Positions 1 to 9,609 of a DNA stretch of 64,000 nt are shown one piece after another (position 1 is the first letter of the stretch; every line of letters begins with the position of its first letter). The DNA is taken from NCBI GenBank assembly GCA_030710605.1, contig CP092870.1:89405993-89469992 (forward strand), written 5' to 3'. The notes below the pieces were generated by a model that saw nothing but the letters and a program-made list of their open reading frames with translations, searched no databases and was not told the origin of the DNA. The translations under genes and the position numbers were made by a program. This DNA comes from Cordylochernes scorpioides (Eukaryota > Arthropoda > Arachnida > Pseudoscorpiones > Chernetidae).

Positions 1-177
1 AGATTCAGACAATATCTCTGAAGGATATTTTAAACACAATTGAAGTTATTGAAGACACACGAGATGATCAAGTGTGAACCAAATTGCCTTTGTATATAGA
101 GATTCAGACAATATCTCTGAAGGATATTTTAAACACAATTGAAGTTATTGAAGACACACGAGATGATCAAGTGTGAA
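1..177. repeat. Two tandem partial copies of a Tc1-like MITE interior
   Basis: Two near-identical copies of about 78 bp (1-78 and 100-177) start with agattcagacaatatctctg and run to cgagatgatcaagtgtgaac. The same interior occurs in full MITE copies elsewhere in the window (for example 12570-12747 and 52972-53184), so this is a duplicated internal piece with the outer inverted ends missing. The flank to about 290 continues the same family, including a degraded copy of its cttaagttttgtccatgagt end. Confidence 0.7.
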
Positions 178-357
178 CAAAAAATAATTGCCTCTGTCTC
201 TTTTGGAAAAAAAAATAGACGACCGGAACTTTCCACTTCCTTATCTTTTGTCCATCAGTGCACTTCTATAGACCCTACTGAGTAAGAAAAAAAGGCTGGT
301 TCTGAAGGTTTCCTAAAAATCAAGAAAAATATCTGTTTGTTTTAGTTTATCAAAATA

Positions 358-513
358 CAGTAAAACCTCTCTATGGGTCTGAACCTTTAGTTAACAATAG
401 CCATGGTTCATTATAGACATAGTTCACTGTATTATAAAATGGGGATTGTTTCTCAGGATCGTTATAAGAGAAGTTTCACTATATCCCAGGTTTGTTTTAG
501 CGAGGTTTTACTG
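358..513. mobile_element. Pogo/Tc1-superfamily MITE, 156 bp
   Basis: The inverted ends are cagtaaaacctc (358-369) and gaggttttactg (502-513), with TA on both sides (356-357 and 514-515), as expected for a Tc1/mariner/pogo target duplication. The interior has no coding capacity. Related copies or fragments lie at 3991-4152, 22605-22720, 35369-35465 and 39019-39078. Assignment to the pogo group rests on the terminal sequence only. Confidence 0.75.
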
Positions 514-837
514 TATAAGTGGATGTTTGTTTCTCATAATTGACAAACACTTTTGGATTAATGTGGGAAGAAAGTAATAAAAAGGAAATATTTCTCTCTT
601 CAAAATAGATGCAAAATTCATTGACCATATCATAGAGAAGAATCGAGTTGGTGACTAAGTCAAAACACCCCAGTTTTGGCAAACTCAGAAATTCCATTTG
701 TAAACCATTTCTTCAAGCTATAGCCCTCGTCAGTCTATGGTGGGCTTTGATTCTATCAAATCACATAAATAGGTACCGCTCAGCAAGAGCAACCTAGTTC
801 ATGATAATTGAAACAGTGAATAATATGTGAAGTTTCT

Positions 838-1155
838 ATGAGATCCATAGGGGGTTTAATAGCATTTATAGAATTTGAGAAAGAGATGTTTGGATATCAA
901 ATTGACTGGGTCAATTCTATGGCTAAAATATGGATAGATCAAATTTCTCCCATCAAAATGTCTATCCATATATCAGAAATATTTTCATTTTTCCCTATGT
1001 TTGGTAAATCCTCACAATTAGTTTTACCTTTTTATTATGATTTAACTTTATGTCTTAGAAATTTTTCCTCTCCATATATCAGGAAATCTCAACACAAAGA
1101 TTGTTTTTATGATCTTTACATTACTTCTAATGGTCAAACTTTGTTGATCTCGTGA
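838..1155 (+). CDS. Unassigned 105-codon ORF, doubtful
   Basis: An ATG-initiated open frame of 105 residues, rich in Phe, Ile and Ser. I recognise no domain, signal peptide or family. It lies in AT-rich DNA between MITE copies with no evident promoter, splice site or poly(A) signal. It could be a chance frame or a relic of an element. It is listed only because it is the longest frame in the first 10 kb that is not a shadow of something identified. Confidence 0.12.
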   Translation: MRSIGGLIAFIEFEKEMFGYQIDWVNSMAKIWIDQISPIKMSIHISEIFSFFPMFGKSSQLVLPFYYDLTLCLRNFSSPYIRKSQHKDCFYDLYITSNGQTLLIS

Positions 1156-1379
1156 TTGAACAAGGAAATATTTGACCAATGGAAAATTCATTTATATAAA
1201 ATATTGTTTCCTCGTTGTAGTTATCCCATTATGGTCTTATTAAAATATTTTAATGGTCAAAACTATCTCCATAAGTCTCATCATTATCGAACCCTTCCTA
1301 CTTCAGTAGGAACAGAAGAAAGTAAAAAATAATTAATGATATTTTAATAGTTTACTAAAACACCATAACTATGATTTAA

Positions 1380-1530
1380 TCCATCATTATCACATATATA
1401 AGCAAAATCGTCCAATACAGTATTAGAACTCTAAAAAGCGTTCTGGTGGAATAAATCGGTGAAACCGCAGTGAGGGTTTACTACTGATGAGCCAAGCCTT
1501 CTTGGTATTTTTTCTTAGCAATAAAGACAT
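1380..1530 (+). repeat. SINE-like dispersed repeat, copy 1
   Basis: Carries the family hallmark: a GAAACCGC segment, a GGTTTAC/GGTTCAC B-box-like motif, then ACTGATGAGCC. It is followed by a short segment that in other copies reads as the actgtccttactgcgatgaa arm. Related copies are at 15830-16100, 27540-27780, 37370-37640, 49120-49345, 57650-57790 and 58725-58980. A tRNA-derived SINE is plausible because A-box-like and B-box-like motifs are spaced as in tRNA genes, but a poly-A or LINE-type tail was not defined. Confidence 0.5.
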
Positions 1531-1586
1531 TATAGAATTAGATAATAAAAAGGAATATATTGGGTTTAATAAAAATATTTATTTTG

Positions 1587-1626
1587 CCAATATTTCGGCT
1601 GGCTGAACGCCAACCATTATCGAGGC
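1587..1626 (-). ncRNA. Hammerhead-like hairpin, variant core
   Basis: Read on the minus strand, a hairpin (GGUUGGC, loop GUUCA, GCCAGCC) is followed by GAAAUAUUGG. The upstream core reads CUCGAUAA rather than CUGANGA, so the ribozyme would be inactive or non-canonical. The same hairpin with changes on both sides occurs at 15465-15500, 51640-51680 and 59810-59850. Confidence 0.4.
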
Positions 1627-2510
1627 ATTACATTTTTGTATACACAAACTCAGCGCCGCATAGTGTTATAATATCACAGTTGAAATCATTTAAAAATAGT
1701 TCAAAGTTTCATTTCTTATACATAGATGGTGCGATATTGCCTTATCATTAAATTCTTTCTCACAACAAAATTTATCTTTACTACAACCATTAAAGATTTT
1801 TAAAGAAAGGATATGGATCATCAATGATGAACCCTTTCAGTAGTTTCATCCGTTTTATCTTCAGATCACTCAACTATTTTGTTTCATTGATTTGATACCT
1901 ATGAAAGAGGTAGGTGAGACATCTGAAGAGAAATTGGTAGACAGTTTGGTATTCCTCATGGCAATATGGGCAGGTTGGTCATTTTTTTATATATTTTTGC
2001 AGCATTGGCTTTAACAAAGTCGTGACTAATACTGTATTGTATTATTCTGTTTGTATATCCGCTATTGAATAGTGGAATCTTAATTATGGTATTTAAACCA
2101 ATTATGGATAGATATAATGTTTGCAAGGTTTTCACACTATGTACTAAGTGAATTTCTCAACCTGCAACCCCAAAACACATTATTGACTGTATTGAATCAT
2201 CCATTGATGAGCTCTACTCATCTCTAGAAGACACCGTCAAAAGTCTCAAGCTTTACAAGCTTGATACCCTAACACGATTGAGTGGAGATAAGAAAGAAAA
2301 AGATAGATACATATAGGCATATTGGACAATAGAATTACATATATAAATATAATCCATCCTCTCTTATAAACCGTTCTCTTCCAACGTCCCCTCAAATCTA
2401 CAAGAAGTCTTAGTAGGGAATAGATCATCGTGAGTTCCAAGCCTTAAGCTTACTAAAAGTTTTAAAATTACAAATATTTTCTCACAATGAGTTTCTTTTT
2501 ATTAAAAAAG

Positions 2511-2546
2511 CGCTAGCTTTCAAGCGATAATCGCTCTTCAACGGGC
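2511..2546 (-). ncRNA. Hammerhead-like hairpin in the PLE 3' region
   Basis: On the minus strand the sequence reads CGUUGAAGAGCGAU, UAUCGCUU and GAAAGCUAGC, that is a UUGAAGA core, a hairpin and GAAA. C3 of the canonical core is U and the stem II closing pairs are irregular. Position near the 3' end of a PLE supports descent from the hammerhead known in these elements. Close relatives lie at 6223-6243 and in the inverted repeat at 48442-48668. Confidence 0.4.
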
Positions 2547-2708
2547 TTAATAAAACATCGACTATATCCCACCAGAAATATTTACAAAAACAAACGCGCG
2601 CGGCGTGGATATATTTATAACTAAACATTTTAAATTGGTTTGTAATTGACAATGTTATTGAATATGTATATTTTCATTTTTAGGACATCCAGAACCTATA
2701 AAATTGAT

Positions 2709-2981
2709 CTATTGAATTGTTCTGAGATATCGGTATTGTGATGTTAAATCTATTTTCCTGTTTATGCTGTTGTATTCATTTGAAACGAGATATTCTTAGA
2801 GTAACCGTTGATATTTGTTCTTAATGTTTTTGTAGTGGCATTTCGTTTGTGTTATGTTAAATTGGTGACCGGTCTGTGCAATATGTTGATAGATCAGTGA
2901 ACGTTGGTCTTTTGTTCTGATATTTCTGTTGTGTTCGTTAAGTCTAATTTGTATTGATCTTCCTGTCTCACCTATGTAGGT
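2709..2981 (-). pseudogene. PLE GIY-YIG endonuclease domain, truncated
   Basis: The frame starts inside the domain with TYIGETGRS, followed by a RLNEH motif and then a TGH motif near residue 40. These are the conserved GIY-YIG pattern of Penelope-type endonucleases, in which the Tyr, Arg and Glu are catalytic. A TAA stop (2796-2798) interrupts the frame. The same frame continues for 28 more codons with the family-like segment around SINRKIDL before a TAG at 2709-2711. Upstream coding sequence is lost at the 13-bp target duplication. The copy is therefore a dead remnant. Confidence in the domain call is high because motif order and spacing all fit. Confidence 0.8.
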
Positions 2982-3990
2982 GGCTTACTAAAAGTATTGT
3001 ATACTGTATACTTGAATACTGTAAACTTGAATACTTGTATTATGTTACTTTTAAACCTATTTAGGCTCATTAGGGATTTATAGAAACAATCTTCTTGGAC
3101 ACTATGTACCAAACAGTCTATTGAAGCTTTCTGAATTTCTATCGCTCTACCTATATAGTCTGAATTTGAGTGTTTATTCTTTGATGGGGTATACAGTGCG
3201 ACTATTTATATTGATATGTACTGAATAAAAACAGTTCATTCGCTTTTGATTTAGTTTTTCAAGAGGACAACATTTCTAGAGAATTCTTCAGTAAGAAGTA
3301 TAATTCTACCTGACAACAAATCGAGAAATCCATCTGATTGGTTAGCTTTAAATAATTCTTCGTAATTAGCTACTCTTTTCTTACCCCTTTTTATTCGATC
3401 AAAAAAAAAATAAACAACAAAGAAACCGAACCAACCAATCAGGTGTTGGCAAGGTCATGACGTCAAAAATGACGTTAAAGAAATTCTAAGAAATGAGAAA
3501 GAAGGAGTTAGAAAGAGATTCGGTAACCCCTGAATTGACCAATCCCTGATACTTTATTTCTAATAATTGCTTAGCTTAGGGCAATTTATACTTGGAAATT
3601 ATACACCATTGCAGTACTTCGTTCTGATTGGTCAGTTATCATTTATCATCCTGAGGACGATTTAGATTGTCAGAAATTTATCGTTTGGTAAATAATTGTT
3701 TATGCAAATTTATCTTCTTTTTTTTTCAGGTTGGGTGTTATTAATGAAAATTATGTAATATTGTAATCAGTTATGTGTTTAGGTATTCTTGTGTTACGAC
3801 ATTAAACATTTTTGAGTCACCTTGACTTATATATTTTCTATGACAGAATAATATCATTGGTATCAATAAGTTTTCATATAATTGAGCAGAAAAAAAGGAA
3901 AATCTTTCGAATGCTCCTCCTTTTCTATAATGAAAAATACGTTGATTTTTGAAAAATAAGAAAACGCAAAGAGTTAGGTGTAGTATATTA

Positions 3991-4152
3991 CAGTAAAACC
4001 CCTCTATAGCGAATCCCAATAGGACTGAACCTTTGGTTCACTATGGCAATAGTTCATTATAGCCATAGTTCACTATATTATAAAATGGGATTTTTTCCAG
4101 TTCATTATAAGGTTTGCTATATCCCCGTTTCGTTTTTAGCGAGTTTTTACTG
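3991..4152. mobile_element. Pogo-like MITE, 162 bp
   Basis: It begins cagtaaaacccctctatagc, ends gagtttttactg, and is flanked by TA on both sides (3989-3990, 4153-4154). It is an internally similar copy of the 358-513 element. Confidence 0.75.
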
Positions 4153-4515
4153 TATACTGTAAAATAAAACGTTTTACATGATACATGAACATATTTAGGA
4201 TTTAAAAATGAGTCATATTCTCAATAGAAATTAGGCATTTCTATATTGAATGCTCTTTTTTACAAGATTTTGAGTTAGAGTGTTTTCCTTAACTAACTCT
4301 TTAATAAGAAAGAACCTGTGTTATCTTTTTTTTTTTTGTGACCAAAATTGTGAAACAGGTAGTACAAATTGGCAAGGCTCTCATCGATAATTGAATCAGA
4401 TAAAAGCTTGTACATTTTGTTACGTTGATATACATGTACTTCTCTTAATTCTTGTCTTTGCTCTTTAAATTGAATTCACTATTGATATTTCTTCTAATGC
4501 TGGCTTTGTAAATAG

Positions 4516-4654
4516 ATGCCGGGGATCAAGAGCAGAGCTTCTATTACTTCTATATCCACACTGATTGGACGGAACCGGTGGTTGAAGAGGCACTCTACGA
4601 GTTCCTGGAACTGCACTACATGGCCGTCGGATCGTCTTTATCTACAAGCCTATT
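4516..4654 (+). CDS. Candidate host exon A (unassigned gene)
   Basis: After an AG acceptor (4514-4515) preceded by a T-rich tract, one frame stays open for 45 codons with balanced base use unlike the AT-rich surroundings. It is rich in acidic and aromatic residues, with segments such as YYFYIHTDWTEP and EEALYEFLELHYMAVG. The exon enters in phase 1. The likely donor is the GT at 4655-4656, which lies inside the target duplication of the hAT MITE that follows. With that donor the phase matches exon B at 5310. I do not recognise the protein. A chance open frame is the alternative, but composition and phase argue for coding. Confidence 0.45.
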
Positions 4655-4657
4655 GTA

Positions 4658-4868
4658 CAGGGGTTGACAAACTTTTAAGTCGGAAGAGTCAAAAATTACA
4701 ATTTTTACAGAATTTCAAAGTTTTTTTAAAGAGCCACACACTTTTTTCTTGCCAACAATAAATAGTACTCGCATAAATAATATTTACGTATGGAACTAGA
4801 TAAAGAGCAGCAGCTTCACATCCAAAGAGCCGCATGTGGCTCGCAAGTCATCAGTTTGCCGACCTCTG
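4658..4868. mobile_element. hAT-superfamily MITE, 211 bp
   Basis: Terminal inverted repeats caggggttgacaaact (4658-4673) and its imperfect complement agtttgccgacctctg (4853-4868) match the hAT/Charlie style. The flanking 8-bp duplications are ctattgta (4650-4657) and ctatagta (4869-4876), 7 of 8 identical. Eight-bp duplications are diagnostic of hAT elements. A degraded relative in the other orientation starts at 34537. Confidence 0.8.
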
Positions 4869-4876
4869 CTATAGTA

Positions 4877-5290
4877 TATATGTTATATTAAAATATTATT
4901 CTATTTAAAATTATATTTCATAGATCCAAATACTCTGTTAAATCGACCGCCAGAGGTCATGCTTCCCCTATAAAAACCCGTTGTTTTTCTTCTCCGATGG
5001 CCGGCTCAAAACTTTTGTACATTATGTAAATAAGCTTTTATTTTTTATTCTTACGCCTTAAGCCAGGCAGTACTTTTATCAAATTATGTTTTTCATATAT
5101 ACTAGTTTTCCTTTAGTTCAATTAAATTACTGATCAAAATTAATTTTATTATCATACTTTAAAGATTTCAACCACGACTGCATCACCAGAGCTTAATCCT
5201 CAAGATAACCAATATCAAGAAAATAACCAATAATTCCTCTACAAGCAATTAATCTCATAATCAACAGAAATTTCATTATTTTTATTCATA
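4877..5290 (-). repeat. Dispersed repeat, inverted copy (intronic)
   Basis: Contains ctctgttaaatcgaccgcca and, further on, gccaggcagtacttttatca. In the opposite orientation the same sequence recurs at 7600-7960, 8270-8650 and 17110-17470. It has no coding content that I recognise. If exons A and B belong together, it lies in their intron. Confidence 0.6.
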
Positions 5291-5309
5291 TAATATATAT
5301 GTGTTATAG

Positions 5310-5415
5310 TGTGGACAGTACGACCCTGTCGGACTGGAAGCCTAGGCACCATGAGACCACTGCAACATCAGCAAACTCATCTACAATGAGTATTTTGAGT
5401 TTGAATCCATTCTAA
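5310..5415 (+). CDS. Candidate terminal host exon B
   Basis: After an AG (5308-5309) the frame reads VDSTTLSDWKPRHH and ends with SILSLNPF and a TAA at 5413-5415. It starts with one nucleotide that would complete the codon left open by exon A (TT+T, Phe), so phases agree. The tail is Ser/Thr-rich and has no domain I can name. A poly(A) signal follows 31 bp after the stop, as for a last exon. Moderate evidence only. Confidence 0.45.
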
Positions 5416-5445
5416 CGTGCCATAATCTAAAATTGGGTACTGTTG

Positions 5446-5451
5446 AATAAA
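5446..5451 (+). terminator. AATAAA poly(A) signal after exon B
   Basis: A perfect AATAAA followed by a T/G-containing stretch (ctctgttt) lies shortly after the stop codon of candidate exon B. AATAAA is common in AT-rich DNA, so the site is meaningful mainly through its position. Confidence 0.4.
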
Positions 5452-5514
5452 CTCTGTTTATAAATCCACTATTTTTGAATCTCTCCTTCTTTAAATATGA
5501 AGCGTTTTGTTTAA

Positions 5515-5636
5515 ATGTCTGTTCTCTACCCCAACCCTTTGATACAGATGTCCACGGAGGATGTTCTCAAGTCGGGAGCTTTCCTACCCAAACACCTCCA
5601 TAAACTTATATACAAACGCATTATGCTGTTCTATAA
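5515..5636 (+). pseudogene. Coding-like ORF or exon cut by a retroelement
   Basis: An ATG opens a frame reading MSVLYPNPLIQ, then MSTEDVLKSGAFLPKHLHKL, with codon choice resembling real coding sequence. At about 5637 it runs into the tail of an RTE-like repeat (tatatatataaattaatgtt), so the original continuation is missing. An alternative start at the AG before the second Met (a splice acceptor, gatacag) is possible. No family was recognised. Confidence 0.3.
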
Positions 5637-6155
5637 ATCTCTATATATATATAAATTAATGTTTGTATGTTTGTCTGTCTGTATGTCCGGTATACAAATT
5701 CGCAATAGTTCACTAATTCAAACCAAAATTTCCATAAGAATACGGGGAAGACGATAGTCTATTTTAAAAAATATATAAATCAATTATTAAAACTATATAT
5801 TTTTAGTCAGAAAATGATGATGACGATATTGCTGTATCATGTTTGATTATCAGATACAAAATTATATCAGGAAAAATTCCAAAAAGCAGAGACCACGGGT
5901 GAAACCAGTTCATTATTTTGTATGCAGGAACAAAATTCTAACAGAAAAACATTCATTCGAGCAGAAAACAAAAGCCAGATCATCTTTTTATAAAAATATC
6001 GCTTCTCATACATAAAGTTTGGAGCGGGACGTTTCACAAGAGTGACATCCACAGCGCCAATTTATAATTGCAACGAATAGTATTTGAATAGGGTACATTT
6101 AATAGGGTAAAACCCGGGCGTTGCCCGGTTAATTCGGCTAGTAGTTTATATTTCC
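5637..6155 (-). mobile_element. RTE-like/SINE-like retroelement copy
   Basis: Reading from the right on the minus strand it has the hallmark gccgaattaaccgggcaacg and cccgggttttaccc near 6110-6140, and it ends in a run of acagacagacaaacatac-type sequence and TA repeats. The same architecture occurs repeatedly on the plus strand at 31808-33911. This kind of 3' end is typical of RTE/Proto2-type non-LTR tails in arthropods. The exact family is not resolved. Confidence 0.5.
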
Positions 6156-6199
6156 AAAGACAGATGGCGCGTTAATCCATCATGTTTATATAATGTCTG

Positions 6200-6450
6200 A
6201 AAGATATGTATTTGTTATTTTCGGAAGAGCAATGCTCGAAACATGTATATTGTAACAAAGTTTTTATTATTTTATTAACAGAGTATCATTTTTTATGTTT
6301 ATATTTTGCTACTCTGTAAACTTCCCTTGTTGCTTATCTTTTGTTTATCATTCATAGGTTGTCCTTGCCTTAAATAAATTGTAGCCTCATCCTGAAGTTT
6401 GTCTTACCTAATTTTCCACGTGGCAATATATATGTGAAAAAAAAATAGTA
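6200..6450. repeat. Dispersed repeat with a hammerhead-like hairpin
   Basis: A hairpin GAGC, AAU, GCUC followed by GAAACAUGUA lies at 6223-6250 on the plus strand, preceded by CGGAA. The downstream segment (aacaaagtttttattatttt, then tttgctactctgtaaactt) recurs in reverse at 19000-19210 and 33905-34020. The core before the hairpin lacks the normal CUGANGA spacing, so activity is doubtful. Confidence 0.4.
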
Positions 6451-6519
6451 CAAATGTAAAATTTTACTGGGATAAAGTGAATAAATAAATAAAATCATCA
6501 GTTGCATGATAAAAAAGAT

Positions 6520-7230
6520 GCCTTTTTTAAATGTATATATGTAGTAATGTAGTTGTTGTTGCTGTAGGATGACTGTAGTGTGGCATGTAGGTTGTCCCCA
6601 TAGAGATGGCTAGAGAGTAAGTGAAGCCGACACCGGTCAGGGGAGATCTGTAGAGAGGGGTCTGTCAATCCTCGTGTCTCAAAGCGGAATAATCTGTTTG
6701 AGTAAGAAAGGGGCACACCTGGGAACCCGAATTGTTTTTCGGACCTTTTTCCTCCACTGGCGCCGACTGTCACTCACTCGAAATTTTATTTCTGTCACTT
6801 TGGCAATTACACTACAAAATATACAGCAAATGGAGACATAGATATATTGGAATATATTACAACATATATAGTGTGTGAAAGTTTGAAGAGAGGGAAGAGA
6901 AAATCGCGTGGTGACCATTTGTCCAGCCTTCTGAAAACAAATAAATTCGGGAATTCCCCGTCTTACCCCCTTCCCCTGGGGATCAATTTAGCCTACTGGG
7001 AAGGGTTTAAAAACACCTGGATTTGATGATGAAGGTACAGTTCTCACGGAGGTCGACTCAATGCTGGGGGTTCCCAGGGTGGTCCTTGGATCTTCTCTTT
7101 CCTCTCTCCGACCTACTCCTCACGGGTTTTTATTCCTGAATCCTGCCTCCTGTGTGCGACCTCATCACTTGCCACACAACTACCACGGCTGCTTCATAAA
7201 TCACTACACACACAAACACATATATATATT
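6520..7230. other. Mixed unassigned sequence
   Basis: The segment 6550-6640 (gtaatgtagttgttg through atagagatggctagagagta) recurs at 8660-8830. The rest, including a GC-richer stretch at 6900-7190, shows no recognised gene or repeat. Short open frames on both strands have no family resemblance. Confidence 0.4.
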
Positions 7231-7551
7231 TAAAATAATGAAAGCATATCCTAACCAGTAGCACATGTGCTTTTTAGATGGCAGAGCGCCATCTGGTGGA
7301 ACAGAAATCAACTAAACATTGATTTAACCTGTTCCCTGATATTTGGCCAACCCAATTTATTGATAAATCAAGAAAAGCCATCCACGAACGCGTTTCGCGC
7401 TGTTGGCGCTCGTCAGCGTCAAGAAATTGGGTTGACCAAATATCAGGGAACAGGTAAAATCAATGTTTAGTTGATTTCTGTTCCACTAGATGACATTCTG
7501 CCATCTAAAAAGCACATGTACTCCTGGTCAGGATATGCTTTCATTATTTTT
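7231..7551. mobile_element. Foldback element A (128-bp arms) with hammerhead core
   Basis: Imperfect inverted arms at 7231-7358 and 7424-7551, both 128 bp, enclose a 65-bp core. The arms carry ggcagagcgccatctggtgg and gcacatgtgc. The core carries a hammerhead on the minus strand. Related elements are at 11526-11788 (core deleted), 16518-16665 (truncated) and 21240-21725 (interrupted by a hAT MITE). Confidence 0.75.
7381..7420 (-). ncRNA. Hammerhead ribozyme motif (foldback A)
   Basis: Minus strand: CUGACGA, stem II GCGC with loop CAACA and GCGC, then GAAA followed by CGCGUU and CGUGGA. The core is canonical. The ACGCGU segment is self-complementary, so stem III could form between two molecules. 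Stem I retains only three contiguous pairs, suggesting decay from the better copy at 20941-20980. Confidence 0.65.
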
Positions 7552-7599
7552 AATATCAACACCTGACCCTTTTATTTTTTATATTATATATTTATTTGT

Positions 7600-8660
7600 G
7601 TTATAAATAAAAATATGGGATTTTCTGCTGATTTTGATTATCTTGAAGAATATGCTATGGTAATGCAGTCGTGGCAAAATCTTGAAAGTGTAATACTAAA
7701 AATAGTTTTGATCAGATATTGCTTTAATTGAACTTATGGAATATATAAAAAACATAATTTGACTAAAGTACTGCCTGGCTTAAGGCGAGTAGAACAAGGA
7801 AAACAAAAGATTATTTACATAATGTACAAAAGATTTGAGCCGGCCATCGAGAAACAACAACAAAAAGTTTTTATAGGGTAAGCGTGACCTCTGGCGGTCG
7901 ATTTAGCAGAGTATTTGTATCTATGAAATATAATTTTAAGTAAAATAATATTTTAATATAACATATATATGTATACATATCAGTATCTAGACAATAAGTC
8001 TGAAGACTGAACAGTATACAGTTGAGGACATCCGTACGCTCCAGATGTTCAGGTTACTTACAGTTTCTTGCTATAGTGAACCAAAAATTAATGTCCATCA
8101 GGGTTTGCTATAGCAAGGTTATATTGCCATAAAATTATTTTGAACAATTTCTATATGATATATAAATTATTTAAATACAACTTCAAAAAATATAATGCAT
8201 TAAAACAGCATCTAACGGAAAAATTTACATATTATATATATGATAATACATAATATGATATATATATGTTATAAAAACAAATGAAATTTGATTTTCTGCG
8301 TGAATTTTAAGATCATGTTGAGGATTATGGTAATGCAGTTATTTGCTGGTTCTTTTTAGTACTATATGTTATTGGTGATGCAGTCATGGCCAGATTCTTG
8401 AAAGTATAATAACAAAAATAGTTTTGATAAGAGATTGTTTTAATTGAGCTATAGGATAAACATAATTTGGTAAAAGTACTGCCTGGCGTAAGAATAAATA
8501 AAATGAAAAGCGTATTTACATAATGTACAAATGTTTTGAGCTGACCATCGGGGTAAAACAACAATGAGTTTTTATAGGGAAAAGCATGACCTCTGGCGGT
8601 CGTTTTAACAGAGTATTTGTATATATGAAATTATAATTTCAAATAAAATAATATTTTTAT
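7600..8660 (+). repeat. Two copies of a dispersed repeat of about 360 bp
   Basis: Copies at 7600-7960 and 8270-8650 share gattttctgctgattttgat-like starts, gtactgcctggc, and gacctctggcggtcg near the end. An inverted copy is at 4877-5290 and a plus copy at 17110-17470. Between the two copies lies a fragment of the pogo-like family (8070-8130). No coding sequence recognised. Confidence 0.6.
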
Positions 8661-9430
8661 ATAACATATATATGTTGTAATGTAGTGTTGTTATCCTGTT
8701 GGATAAATGTAATGTGGCATGTTGGTTGCAGTCGTGATGGCCACAATGATTAGAGTGGTTTCAGGCTGGAATTGGGATTGCCCAAAAGGACGAGACATGT
8801 TGGATGTCACCACAGAGATGGCGAGAGAGTAATATATATATATATATATATATATGTTATAGATTAAAAATTTTTTGTGTGTTTGATTGTTGAAAAGAGG
8901 TACAGTCGTGGAAAAAATAAAAATTATTATTTACCTTTCAAGCAGATTTTTATTTTGAATCTCTTGAAGTAAAAATATACATAAAATTATTTATATCACA
9001 GTAATATAAAATTTAGAAAATGAATTCTATATTCGTGATTTTCATTAGAAAAGGTAGGGTTCACTTTACATATTTACAACAACAATAATTAAAGTGGTAT
9101 ATTTTGCATCTATGGTCAAATATATATAATAGTCAATGAATGAAAAAATAAAATATATGTTTTTAAAAAAAATAAAATATTTGTATTTTAGATTATATAA
9201 TATATATATATATATTGGAGTATAAATTTATTATTATTTAGGTTATTAGAACACTACAATGATATAAATTATTAGATGAAAGGGCTTAGCTCATCAGCTG
9301 TGAATCTTTTTCGCGGTTTTGATAACGTAATCACCAGACTACTCAACTATTGTATTATATTGTTTTGTTAATTATCATTATTTTATCGTCACAGTAAGGT
9401 TGGTGTTGTTTTGATTTTTTTATATAATAA
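8660..9430. other. AT-rich repeats, no gene seen
   Basis: Includes a copy of the 6550-6640 repeat (8660-8830), a TA microsatellite (8829-8855), and low-complexity AT sequence with a fragment of the SINE-like family near 9290-9340. Nothing else is supported. Confidence 0.5.
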
Positions 9431-9483
9431 GAAACATAAATGGTGAGATGTGCATACTTTATACAACATCTGCTGTCATCAAA

Positions 9484-9609
9484 ATGGCGTCCACAAAAAA
9501 GGAGGAAATAGAAGGTAATTTAATGAAGCAGTTGACGTGTGTGTCGAAGTGGAAAAACTTGTCATACGATGACTCGCCAACGATATCATTACATTTATCG
9601 TCTGCCTGA
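9484..9609 (+). CDS. Candidate first exon or 41-residue small ORF
   Basis: An ATG in strong Kozak context (tcaaaatggcg) opens a 41-codon frame beginning MASTKKEEIEG and reading on through a KQLTCVSKWKNLSYDD segment to a TGA. Composition is protein-like and richer in GC than its surroundings. A GT (GAAG|GTAATT, near 9514) could act as a donor if this is a 5' exon. No downstream partner exon was identified and I do not recognise the protein. Confidence 0.35.
   Translation: MASTKKEEIEGNLMKQLTCVSKWKNLSYDDSPTISLHLSSA

Larger units (their letters stand above)
2462..2982 (-). mobile_element. 5'-truncated Penelope-like element (PLE) copy
   Basis: The copy is bounded by a perfect 13-bp duplication, gcttactaaaagt, at 2449-2461 and 2983-2995. 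It contains the C-terminal GIY-YIG endonuclease coding segment, then about 250 bp of 3' region that includes a hammerhead-like hairpin. The reverse transcriptase is absent, as expected from 5' truncation during target-primed reverse transcription. PLEs are known to carry GIY-YIG endonucleases and hammerhead motifs. The boundary and duplication are read directly from the sequence. Confidence 0.8.

Noticed and set aside
3650-3690. CTGAGGA followed by GAAA
   Set aside because: No stem II can form between them without using core bases, and no stem I is present.
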